Shown here: positions 23,301-34,190 of the stretch, in pieces | Layout: each line of letters opens with the position of its first letter | Position numbering within the stretch: position 1 is the stretch's first letter | Source of the DNA: Ianthella basta | Lineage: Eukaryota; Porifera; Demospongiae; Verongiida; Ianthellidae | Length of the DNA: 64,000 bases | Reading direction: 5' to 3' | Assembly (NCBI GenBank): GCA_964019415.1 | Contig: OZ025871.1 | Location: 10,703,756 to 10,767,755 of the forward strand | Translations under genes and position numbers: made by a program | The notes under the pieces: model-generated | Database searches by the model: none | What the model was told of the DNA's origin: nothing | Seen by the model: only the letters and a program-made list of their open reading frames with translations

Positions 23301-25374
23301 TGGTGCGCCTAAAAACTGTGTTTAAATATTCATAGTTAATTTTGTGTGTTACATTTGTGAAAGCACAGAAGGTATTAGTCGAGATGAACCCTCGAAATAA
23401 CGCTTTTCTGTTCCATGGTGATGACTGTAGTGCAAATGCATGCCCATTGTCTGCCCTGTTATCAAAAAACCAAGAATTGTCAATGTGAACTTTATCTCCA
23501 CTGTCTCCAGTGTAAGGAGAGTGCACATAAAATACAGACAGACCTCCACCAACTCCGCACATTGCTGTGTTATTGATAAACCAGGTATGATTTATTACTA
23601 CTGCATTATTGGTTGGCATAGTAACATTGCCTGCTGCAAAAATGAGATACATCCCTCCTCCCATACACATATTGGTGGTGGGACTAAGCGTGTTATTCAT
23701 GATGTAAACTGCATCTAAGTCCACTGTATTATGTTGTGAAAAGTCCGTGAAGCTGATAAACATACCTCCTCCAGCATGTGCTCTATTGCCAGAAATAAGT
23801 ATGAACCCTGCTAATATGCTGTTTTTAGCTGAGAAGCCCAACAGGTTTATTTGAATCCCACCTCCTATTGCTGCAGTATTGTTCTCCACAAATAAGTGGG
23901 ACAAAATTAGTCTATTGTTATTTGCATAATCACTAAAAATTGCATCAAGACCTCCACCATTCTTAGACATGTGGTATGCAATTGTGCTCCCGTATAACAG
24001 TACTCTGTTTCCAGTGCACTGACCACTGAAGTCCAATAGGACGCCTACCCCTGACTCTGTGGTAATATTCACTACCAGTAGATTCCGTGTTACCAATGTA
24101 TTAACACTTGAATTGTCAGCAAAAATCAGATACAAACCGTACTTGTCAGCAATGCTGAATGGACATTCTTTAGCTGTAACTGATACATTTTCCAAATTAA
24201 CCCTGTTCAGAGAAGCCAAAGTTGCAAAGATGACATAGAAAGCAACAACATTCTTAGGACCATAGCTGGTCACTACATGTGCACCAGTGATATTGATTGT
24301 GTTACTAGATGTTTGTACCAGGAGAAATACAGAATAATAGAATTTGCTCTTAGTATTGCTTTTCATCATTTCAAGTTGGCGTCTAGCGCATTCTGTCAAG
24401 GTGTCAGTTCTATTCTTGCTACTATAACGTTGGTCCCAACCATCCAGAACATTCACTCCCACCAGATTGACAGTGTTGTTGTCCATGTCACCAAATAAGC
24501 GTACAGTTATTGAACTGCCTGACATCGGTGCACTGTTGAAGACTGTTGCATTGTGCAGTGAGATATTATTGCCACTTCCTGTTCCCTTAACAATTATGAA
24601 AATGCCAGTGAATGCCATTGAAGGGGCATATTCAGTGTGAGTGTTTGTGTTGACCACTTGTACATTGTTAATGTACAGGCTGATGTTGTCAGCTGGTGAT
24701 TGATTGCTCCCTTGGATGTTACATAGAATTCCCATCCCATATGTTCCATTATGCAGTACAGAGACATCATACAGAGTGATCATACCATGAGCTGGTATGT
24801 TCTTCACTACTATGCCAATGCCATATAGCCCTGTTATGTGCACTGTGACATGTTGTAGCATCACATTAGTGCAGTTGGAAAAGTACAAGGCAGGATTATC
24901 ATCAACATTCTTAAGGTGTTCTTGTTCTCCACAGCCTTTGAATGATATTTCCCTAATCTCTACTTCTGTAAATGCATTAAATGTAACTGTTATTCCATTC
25001 AGGCACTGGATTATGGGCCAATCAGTGGCACATTTCCCCTCCAACTTTAGAGCAAAAGGCTCTTTTTGAACGCTTTGAAATTTATGTGGTGGTGCATTAA
25101 ATGAGTGGAGCGTATAAGTACCACACACAACTCTGATGGATGTGCTGTTCAGGGCATTCCACAGAGCATACTCCAGTGACCTGCATGACCTGCTAGGAGG
25201 TGGCTGTGCCATCAGTGCACCTACTGGTGTGTGGTGTATGCATTGAGGACCATCCTCTCCCTCGGTGTCAACCCACATGACTCTGTCACTCCTGACAACT
25301 GTCACTAGGCAGCTCAACACCATCCACAGCAGGAAACAACCTGACAGCCTATGAAAGACTTGAGGTTGTCCCAT
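20380..25374 (-). CDS. Beta-helix ectodomain, multi-pass membrane receptor-like protein (gene 2)
   Basis: Single coding exon, 1664 aa from the ATG at 25374, co-linear with gene 1 over its whole length and differing mainly by scattered substitutions. It has the same signal peptide (FLLWMVLSCLVTVVRS), beta-helix-like N-glycosylated ectodomain, Cys-rich region, 8-9 membrane segments and acidic tail. The frame stays open upstream to an ATG at 25737, but that ATG overlaps the TATA box and the extension contains a predicted intron, so the signal-peptide Met is used. Relative to gene 1 the differences concentrate in the middle of the ectodomain (for example the segment around the INYEYLNTVFRR block), while the membrane part is nearly unchanged. 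It arose with gene 1 by the segmental duplication and seems intact. Confidence 0.85.
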   Translation of the reverse strand: MGQPQVFHRLSGCFLLWMVLSCLVTVVRSDRVMWVDTEGEDGPQCIHHTPVGALMAQPPPSRSCRSLEYALWNALNSTSIRVVCGTYTLHSFNAPPHKFQSVQKEPFALKLEGKCATDWPIIQCLNGITVTFNAFTEVEIREISFKGCGEQEHLKNVDDNPALYFSNCTNVMLQHVTVHITGLYGIGIVVKNIPAHGMITLYDVSVLHNGTYGMGILCNIQGSNQSPADNISLYINNVQVVNTNTHTEYAPSMAFTGIFIIVKGTGSGNNISLHNATVFNSAPMSGSSITVRLFGDMDNNTVNLVGVNVLDGWDQRYSSKNRTDTLTECARRQLEMMKSNTKSKFYYSVFLLVQTSSNTINITGAHVVTSYGPKNVVAFYVIFATLASLNRVNLENVSVTAKECPFSIADKYGLYLIFADNSSVNTLVTRNLLVVNITTESGVGVLLDFSGQCTGNRVLLYGSTIAYHMSKNGGGLDAIFSDYANNNRLILSHLFVENNTAAIGGGIQINLLGFSAKNSILAGFILISGNRAHAGGGMFISFTDFSQHNTVDLDAVYIMNNTLSPTTNMCMGGGMYLIFAAGNVTMPTNNAVVINHTWFINNTAMCGVGGGLSVFYVHSPYTGDSGDKVHIDNSWFFDNRADNGHAFALQSSPWNRKALFRGFISTNTFCAFTNVTHKINYEYLNTVFRRTIHGGYNNFNFTIFSKSEIAYKAQIIIMNVTSELNKHANPFLQIKAHGSLVLLVLVQIKLDGKFSCQAASQGLLAFDSEVILPPDSYTLFEHCVASNGGAIALYGESYIRISPNSYMSLTYNHAFQRGGALYVHSAPHAATHVRCFLQHVQGDKASYIGIIFQNNSAKHEGQSIFISEVENCIKDGSTNLYYFPSQRLTSLNSTYMLNLKFQRTDKYYTGQMCYEDGINYTSFCNGTSNTSIDILPQVVSRPDHVDGAPVDLGNPLTVQFIPGKQKQLPHKQAYDILGNAITTVFTVQIITEEPTTDVHLNPFSKYTADFTVILHGIPLKHGMANHLSTTNKSNETGNATPQLVLQSVDNSNLMLIMNIELQCCPPGYIFRISSGDMGTCHCGISMVPGIGECNETDPNKIGAVLQRNHWAGYLPAIDRLSCNGHKFFSAPCPPGYCQTLQTTLPNNNSKELLEEIGCGGSNRKGLLCGDCLEGYSTAINFNGMRPVCTSCQDGLSTVGLLVWILSEWVPMLVVMFIVMLFNIDLVSGRFNSFLLFAQLLAFSSIRGDAELGTVHITFVKIYRFLYGVWNLDFFGVLLPPYCLIPHSHLTLLQTLMLHYSIGLFPLIVAITLVVLERSAEKWICCHRVDQCLRRMRRWKAKYSDGMSYDRALPAFVILGFTRFLVSSSYILVNQTITGEDGEERMVVWWQGSVPYGSIQHIAYFIPAIIILLVFVLLPAFLLLTLPIVPQLFGRLIIAVPPLRKLQRMQTFCSNVYTDRWIYHFVNVFQGCYKERFRSFSSLYLFYRIIHLVAAVFIPRAEDGLCIQLILTLVLSQLIVIFQPYSASHLNILDTAILGNLSLILVLSLLMNDADTLSGTIQFFASVRMILIYLPLLYPAILFGRKVYMKCPKLRCCHKKYESEEDDVDPLLVDPTEGLGNFVRITELHAGAPTSSDEESETETQSEEMLLENQNTESVVVDMAV

Positions 25375-25743
25375 CTTCAACCCCAGCCCACGGTTACGGA
25401 ATGTAGTGAACACGTACTTGATGCAGTTGCTAGCAGTATATTTGCTGTTTCTTATCAGCAGAATCCTTCTGTTTTGGAAATGGAGGCAACAGGCAGACAT
25501 AATAAGATAGATAATGCTGTGATTCAGAATGTAAATCATAGCATTCTCACTATTGTTGCTTACATTGTAAGCTATATATTTCCTCAAGATTGTACGTTTT
25601 AACTTACATTCTTTGAAAGGGTGTATATTTGTAAAAGTACTTCGTTTCTTGCCTTGAGAACTTGCTGAATCCTTTGTCAACTTGACAACAGATTCTCCTC
25701 TAGCTGAATGACTCCTAGCTGTCTGAACATATTGCATTTTATA
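25375..25743 (-). promoter_or_regulatory. Promoter and leader of gene 2
   Basis: TATAAAA at 25743-25737 on the minus strand, predicted 5'UTR exon to 25608, donor GTAAGT at 25607-25602, acceptor CAG ending at 25469, ATG at 25374. Apart from a 2-bp indel in the intron it is the same as the leader of gene 1. Confidence 0.45.
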
Positions 25744-25999
25744 CTAGCAACTCTGTTACAGCAACACCACATATGGAATGATAATATTATTAGTTTACAT
25801 ACCAACTCAACTCTATCAACAGCTAAACTGAAATACTAATAGAACAAACTTGAAACTACACAAGTATGTAGCTGTGATGTGTTAACACTATACTGCTGAC
25901 AATAACAGACTGAGTGCACTCGTTATTTAAAATGTTCAATGTACTTACGCTGCATGCAATAATACTTCTAAAGAGAGCTTTATGAGTCAGGTGTGTATC

Positions 26000-26349
26000 C
26001 AGGGCCGCACGCAAGGGGGGTTCGTTGGGTTCGGACGAACCACCCCTTCAGGTATTGTGCTGCATAAAATTTAGTACCTATAACCGTTTTGTAGTGGTCC
26101 AGGTCCTTATTTAGGGCCAGAAGCAGTGCTTTTGAAGCTTCCTCGCTGAAGATTCCAGTAAGCAAGTATGCCTTTTCCTAGTCTGGAGACCAGACCCTAA
26201 GGCCCCCCCGCGCTTAGGGTCTGGTCTCCAGACTAGCCTTTTCCCTACCGTCTTCCATTTTGTTATGACGTCACTGGCAAGAAAACGTTTCTGAGCCATT
26301 TTTTTGCCAGAATGTAACCCCCCTTTTCAGAAGTCTGCGTACGGCCCTG
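26000..26349. mobile_element. hAT-like non-autonomous TIR element, 350 bp, without the inner insertion
   Basis: Second copy of the outer element at 8342-9462, flanked by GTATC on both sides (25995-25999 and 26350-26354). It keeps the mini-foldback at 26179-26234 and the undisturbed CTCCAGACT site. It encodes no protein. Confidence 0.6.
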
Positions 26350-29004
26350 GTATCTATGCACGATGTAATGATTAAGTCACAATTCATGACACAAGTAATG
26401 AATCGGTAAGGGCTGGCAGAATCCCAAGACATATACGCTAATGTGGAGTTTTGCTAACCATTCCTTATGTATAGCGACACTGGCAGTGGCCTAGATACCA
26501 AGTGCTTTGGAAGCTGAAGACCACGTCATCAAGGTCAGTGCAGAACATTGGGAGCCAGGCGAGCTGTTGTCTGCAACCACTGATCAAAACACACATGCAG
26601 TACAGAGCTTTAATATTTGTGCATAAATCTTCTTATCCTCACCTATTATTCATTCTGACTTATGCTTTTATACTAGATTGTTTATTGATAGCAACTGAGC
26701 ATATGTGCGAACAGTGAAGACCTTGTGCAATGCAAGTTCATATAAGTTGCTGTAGCAAGCAGTTTGTATGCACATTATAGTGCAGCTGTATATCATCATT
26801 AGTAGCATTCGGCGCTTGCCTTGATGGTGAAGCAATTGGCTGCCATATGACACCTAGTCTGATGCCATTTTGTAGGGTAATGAATTAAGGGCCAATGACT
26901 GCCAGAAACTGCGTATAGAATGTAATTAATAGGTGTGGTATAAGCCTTCCCTCTTTCATTTACTCATTGAGTCATGAATTTTGATAGAGTGTTCAGCTCA
27001 CAATAATGGTGATCCTCTGTGAAGAATCCCAAGTTATTACATCATTTTATATACTGCCATGATTCTAAGTCACATTTACAGGTGTTGCTATGACAATTAC
27101 TGTAACACAATTTGAATGGTTAGAATAGCAGATAAGCTTTGCACATGTTACTTTCTGAATCAGAGGAAAGTTTCGTATATGCCAAGGGCAATTGTTTAAG
27201 CTGCACTGATGCACACATCACTTTTGCACTGGATAGAGATGTGCTCTCTCATGTAATACTTGTGTTCAGTAAGCTTCTACTCCACCTCTCATGCAGTGAC
27301 CTTTGACGGACACACACTTGTCACATGCTACGTACATAGCAATATTTTGATAAGGACCAGTTTTGGGAGTCCACCTGATCACGTTCTTTTGTGAAACTGA
27401 TAGCAAAGCACATCCCATATGGTTAAGTGGGGGGAAACACAACACATTTCAAGATTGTAACACATCACACTGTAAACTTGCAATGCTATGCAGTGGTTTA
27501 AGCTTGTGCTATAGCTCATGTACTGTAGAGGAAGTACAGTGAAACCTGTCTAAGATGGCCATATTAGGCAGCAGCCTCTGTACCACAGCTAGTCTACCTA
27601 TTCCCAAACAGTATTAAAACATAGCATTGAATTTCTATCCCTGTAGATCAGCTCTCTAAAGAGGTCAGTTAAAACTGGCCTTTATGACAGTTCTATTGTG
27701 GTGCTTTCATCGGATGACCAGCTACAGTAACTCTACTCTGCCTGGATTGTAGACTCTTGCATAATTGATTTGCAAAATTCAAAGTACCATCTTTGGCCAT
27801 CAACATTGCTGCATCCCCAACTATCTGAACTGGGAGTGGTTAGCAGGTGCCACACAAGTTTTTAGACTTGAAATATTTGTAGTTATGCCAATTTGAAAAC
27901 AGGTCTCTGTTCAAAGTCCAAATTGCATTTCTCCCTATTCATTCATTTCAAATTCCCTCTGCTTTAGCTAAGTTCAAATTCTAGTATGGATGTAGAACAT
28001 AAACGGTAGCCAATTCAATGTTTAAGATAAACAATGCAATTTGAAGGTGCAAGTGAAAGTTTGGTAGAGCAAACAATAAACATAATTATAATGTGAGTTT
28101 GTGTATGGCTGCTAGTATAATTACAGTCAGTTTGAAGTTGGCTATTTTGTAAAATAATAAAATTGGAAACCCAAAAACTGGCAAACAAACGTAGCACGTC
28201 CAACTAATTATGTCAAGGAGAATGATTTCCAGTTGGAACATTGGCAGGACAACAAACGAGATGTCAATTGTAAGTATCCGGATCTTTGTTTGAGCAAGTT
28301 CAATTTGAATGAGAGCATGGACACAGCTGGCTTCCAGATGGACAAAATAACAGCAAGAGCCAGTAAAGCCAAAATCAAAAAGGTGTCATCACTAGTTTAC
28401 TTATAGTTTACCTTGAGCATGTTTTACCCAAGGTAAAACAGCAGTTTCCTCTGTGCATTCCAGTAGGAGCACGAATATCATTATATTAATGGTATTCACA
28501 CCGTTTTGTCACCACAATAATAATATTCATGATCATCACCCGGCCATTTTGGACATGTAAGAGGAGCAAATATGGCTGCCATCTATCTTGTGTGGCTGGC
28601 TTGATCTTCTGTAATATCCTACACTCAATCAAAAGACACCAAACTAACAATAGATAAAATAATGTTTATTTGCTGATAATCAACTGCAAATGCAACTATA
28701 GCTGTACTAGCTAAATTAATTGGGTGGTGCACATCGAGAGGCAGTCTTTCCTCATCATGTAGCTAGAACTGTGGGCTGCAGGATGAAGCATACACAAATG
28801 ATCAGGCAAGATCCTCCCTTCCCCCACCCCATGCACAAGGTGAAAATAGCATAATAATGAAACCGTAATTACTTAGCTATGCATACCAGGCGTATGTTAC
28901 TTGAACACAATAATCTTGCCACCATCTCAGTATAGCAATGCCACAGAATATCACACAGGGAATAATAGAATCCAATCACTGAAAGCCAAATCTGTGATAG
29001 GAAG
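26350..29004. other. Duplicated intergenic block, second copy, no gene seen
   Basis: Co-linear with 9463-12130 with few substitutions and short indels, for example loss of TAGACTGTG-type bases near 27262 and absence of a short duplicated segment near 28650. No gene is recognised. Confidence 0.55.
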
Positions 29005-29668
29005 CAACCCATAGCACCAATCATATGATAAACAGTGCCCGATCAGCCTCGTACACATGAAGTGCCAGGCGACCCGTAGCACCAATCATATGATAAACAG
29101 TGCCCGATCAGCCCTGTACACATAAAGTGCCAGGCGACCCATAGCACCAATCATATGATAAACAGTGCCCGATCAGCCCTGTACACATAAAGTGTCAGGT
29201 GACCTGTAGCACCAATCTAATGATAAACAGTGCCCGATCAGCCCCGCACACATAAAGTGCCAGGTGACCCGTAGCACCAATCTAATGATAAACATGCAGT
29301 GCCCGATCAGCCCCGTACACATAAAGTGCCAGGCGACCCGTAGCACCAATCATATGATAAACAGTGCCCGATCAGCCCCGCACACATAAAGTGCCAGGCG
29401 ACCCGTAGCACCAATCATTTGATAAACAATGCCCGATCAGCCCTGTACACATGAAGTGCCAGGCGACCCGTAGCACCAATCATATGATAATCAGTGCCCG
29501 ATCAGCCCCGCACACATAAAGTGCCAGGCGACCCGTAGCACCAATCATATGATAATCATTGCCCAATCAGCCCCGTACACCTAAAGTGCCAGGCGACCCG
29601 TAGCACCAATCACATGATAGACAGTGCCCGATCAGCCCGTATACATAAAGTGCCAGGTGACCCGTTGC
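29005..29668. repeat. 65-bp tandem repeat (VNTR), about 10 units
   Basis: Same 65-bp unit as at 12131-14562, but all units are of the variable edge type and the homogenised core is missing. One unit carries the CATGCAGTG insertion variant also seen near 12280. Confidence 0.9.
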
Positions 29669-29904
29669 TAGTCACGGATGCATATACATTGTACACATTT
29701 ACCAAACACCTCCTTTGAGAGACTTTCCCGTTAAATGACCGTCTTAGACTAGTCTCTAATGTGGTCTCTCAAAAGGGGACTACTGTATTATACATCTGCT
29801 AGTAGGCATTCTGTCATTACCTGTAACAGTAGCCAGCCAGTGGGAGACCAGCTGGGGCACCATTCTACTATTACTGACTTCCTCCATTGCTGATTGAGGC
29901 ATTT

Positions 29905-30090
29905 GCTTCCTGAGGCTCCACGATCACATTACCATAGCAACACCATGGTAACGTGATTGTGGATCACAGATGTTATCACAGCATTTGTTGGAAATTGAAG
30001 ACACACACACACACACACATGCACAAACACACACACGCATCACATTGCCATAGCAACACCATGGTAACGTGATGGTGGAGCTCCTAAGGG
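29905..30090. mobile_element. MITE with self-palindromic ends
   Basis: Each end contains the hairpin ATCACATTACCAT - AGCAACACC - ATGGTAACGTGAT (one mismatch, one more at the right end), and the two ends are inverted relative to each other through GGCTCCAC / GTGGAGCTCC. The centre holds a short CA repeat. It has no coding capacity. Confidence 0.55.
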
Positions 30091-30127
30091 GTGTAATGGA
30101 ACACAACATTTTTGTGTCTGCAAGTAG

Positions 30128-31550
<1,423 letters not shown>

Positions 31551-31553
31551 GCA

Positions 31554-32450
31554 AGTAGCTATGGCTATGAGAGCTATGAGAGCAATCCGGTCATTATATG
31601 CAGGAAGTGAGGCATGTGTTAGAGTTGGTGGAATGATGTCAGGCTGGTTTCCCATCAGTCAGGGAGTGAGATAGGGTTGTGTACTGTCGCCATGGTTGTT
31701 TAATGTATTCATGGATAGGATTATGAGAGAGGCGAAGGAAAAGCTACAAGGTGGTGTACAACTCACTACTACACGGGTTCAGATGCTACTATTTGCAGAT
31801 GACATAATTGTATGTATGCGCACTGAAAGGAAGATATGGTGAGAAATCTAGCTGAGATGAAAGTGGTAATGGAGAAGTGGGGAATGAGCATGCATTGGGG
31901 AAAACAAAAGTAATGATGGTTAGCAGGACAAGAGAGGGGTGCAAAAAAGTGTTGCTGGGGAGGAAGTTGCAGAAGTGGACAAGTTGAAGTACCTTGGAGT
32001 GTTGATAAGTGGAGATGGTGTGATTGAGCAGAGAATTGGCACAGCTTCAAGAGTGGTGGGAGCAATGCAGAAGGAAGTTTTGGAGAGAAGAGAGTTGCAG
32101 AAGAAAACTAAAATGCGTGTCTTCAATGCTAAGGTGATGCCGACACTTCTATATGGATGTGAGACGTGGACAGTGCAGAGGAGGCATGTAAGCAAGCTGC
32201 AAGCTTTTTAAATGATGTGTTTGAGAAGAGTGCAAGGTTTGACAAGAATGGATAGAGTCAGAAATAAGGAGGTGAGGGAGTCACTTTGGCAGGAAGCAAT
32301 GATTGAGATGGTTAAGAAGAAGCAGAGGAAGTGGAAGGCAAATTGGAACAAATGAGAGCCGACAGGTTGATGAAGATAGGGTATGAGTAGGAAGCAAAGG
32401 AAAACAGACCGAGGGGGAGACCCAGAAAGAGATGGTGTTAGGATTTCTCT
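31554..32450 (+). pseudogene. Degenerate non-LTR retrotransposon reverse transcriptase
   Basis: The translated remains show RT landmarks in order: an FPISQGVR-stop-GCVLSPWLFNVFMDR block, the catalytic FADD motif at 31792-31803, a KLKYLGVLIS block near 31982 and the VMPTLLYGCETW block near 32139, followed by a TRMDRVRNKEV-like stretch. Internal stops (for example TAG at 31672) and at least two frame changes make it non-functional. There is no endonuclease domain or 5' part, so it is a 5'-truncated, decayed LINE copy. The order of motifs fits RTE/L2/CR1-like elements, and the clade is not resolved. Confidence 0.85.
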
Positions 32451-32481
32451 ACTATTGATGAATGACTCAATGACAGTATAT

Positions 32482-32808
32482 AAACTAGTGTACAAAAATT
32501 CCTTTAGAATTAAAAGGGATTTAGGAATGGCCAGTAGAAAAAGCATAGAAACAAGCAACAGTACCTCAACACCACGATGAGCCACATTTCCGTGAAGTTC
32601 ACTCTGCATTCCTAATTTCTTTGCAGCTACATGGGACTAATTAGCTAGCCATTTGGGCATGCATCCACAAGGAAATTAGGAATGCAGAGTGAACTTCACG
32701 GAAATGTGGCTCATCATGGTGTTAAGGTACTGTTGCTTGTTCTATGCTTTTTCTACTGGCCATTCCTAAATCCCTTTTAATTCTAAAGGAATTTTTGTAC
32801 ACTAGTTT
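32482..32808. mobile_element. Palindromic foldback/MITE with arms of about 138 bp
   Basis: 32482-32619 is the near-perfect reverse complement of 32672-32808, with a spacer of about 52 bp. The outer ends read AAACTAGTGTACAAAAATTC. It sits just after the reverse transcriptase remnant and may have inserted into the 3' end of that element. No open frame of its own is recognised. Confidence 0.8.
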
Positions 32809-34190
32809 GTACAGTTTTTGCATATCCAATGGACTATGGCTACATCAGATTAGTACTTGAGCTGAGTAATACCCCTTCCTCAAAGTTGATGAAGATTGCG
32901 CAGAAGATCGAGAACAGTTATGCCACTTTAGATGTACCGGCTGCCGTGCGTAGTTTAGAAAATCTATGGTTACGGTAACGCAACAAAATGGCGGCATCGG
33001 GGGTATCTTAATACACGGTGAAGACAAGTTTCCTACCCCCTTGTACTTAACGGATTGCCACCGGCGCTCAGATCCTAGTCCTCCGCGTATGCATGTAAAT
33101 CATCTTAGAAAATGGGGTTAATAGTTGCCCTGTGTCGTGCGCTGGGAGTGCGCAAAAATTCTGTGGGAAGGAGAATAATATTAATAATAATAATAATTAT
33201 GAAAAGAACAAATGGGGTACGAGCAGCCTATGACGCTTTTCTCTTACGTGAACTCCAGGTTACCTTTGGGCACGCTGCCGACTTCAATACATCCAAAGAA
33301 GCCTATCCATGGCCTTAAATTGTTCTTTGCCACCGCCGTTTGGCTAGTTTCGCCGAAGCGCGCTTATACATTAAGATAGGAGCCGCCATTTTGAACCGGG
33401 CACATTCCTAAATAGACGTCACGAACGTGACGTCTGATATTAGCATAATTATAACTGTACAATGCCTTTTATATTCCATGTTTGTGTATACTGTACTTAT
33501 TTTCTGTTGGGATACCTCCTGCTATGGAGATAAAGCCATGAAGATTGCTGATGATGAGCTATGGCTACCAGCTTGCTATAGAGCATCTTCTATACAGGCC
33601 TTTTGTCAAGCTGTTAAATCAACTAGCCATTAATTGTACACTCTTTCCTAGACCTGTACTAAACTAATCATACTGCATGGAGTCCATAATTATGTGTATT
33701 TTGCTCATGCAGCTATATACATACCCTTATTATTAGCATCCCTTCTCCTAAAGGGTCGGCTAAAGATCTAAAGGTTGCCGGTGCTGGTCCGGTTCACTGC
33801 CATTTTTCCCTTCCCCCTTCTTTCCTTACCATGTGTAGTTCCGAACGTTATTTTTCATTTGCGTCACCATGGTACATAGACCATCTTAATTATCCCTTCT
33901 CCTGGAAGTATTCGGAATTCAAGCATTATAATTTGGCAACTTTCATTAGCAGTCCAGAACAGTTCCTTTATTCTCACTTTTAGCATCAATGAATATTAAC
34001 ATTGCAACATTATAATATAGAGCTTTGGAATTACTGGTTCCAACCAACTGCTACAATATAGTCTACATGAATGTATACATATGTTTGTAATGCCAAAAGT
34101 GTATCAGTTTTAATCATGTTACTTGTGCATAGTCTTGTGGAATAGCAAGTTACAATTCTTCGGTTAGTTACATTTTTTTACATTTACAAG
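32809..34190. other. Intergenic, including the 3' flank of gene 3
   Basis: No convincing coding region. CpG-containing sequence at 32930-33430 with ATGGCGGC / GCCGCCATT-type motifs looks promoter-like, but no gene was found next to it. The palindrome at 33414-33435 is listed separately. The 3' flank here is not the one shared by genes 1, 2 and 4. Confidence 0.35.
33414..33435. promoter_or_regulatory. Palindromic pair of CRE-like sites
   Basis: AGACGTCACG-AA-CGTGACGTCT is a 22-bp inverted repeat containing two TGACGT half-site cores, the motif bound by CREB/ATF-type bZIP factors. It follows a GCCGCCATTTTG stretch of promoter-like composition. No gene is assigned to it. Confidence 0.4.

Noticed and set aside
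32208..32609. Minus-strand 133-codon open frame
   Set aside because: It lies antisense to the LINE reverse transcriptase remnant and runs into the palindromic element.
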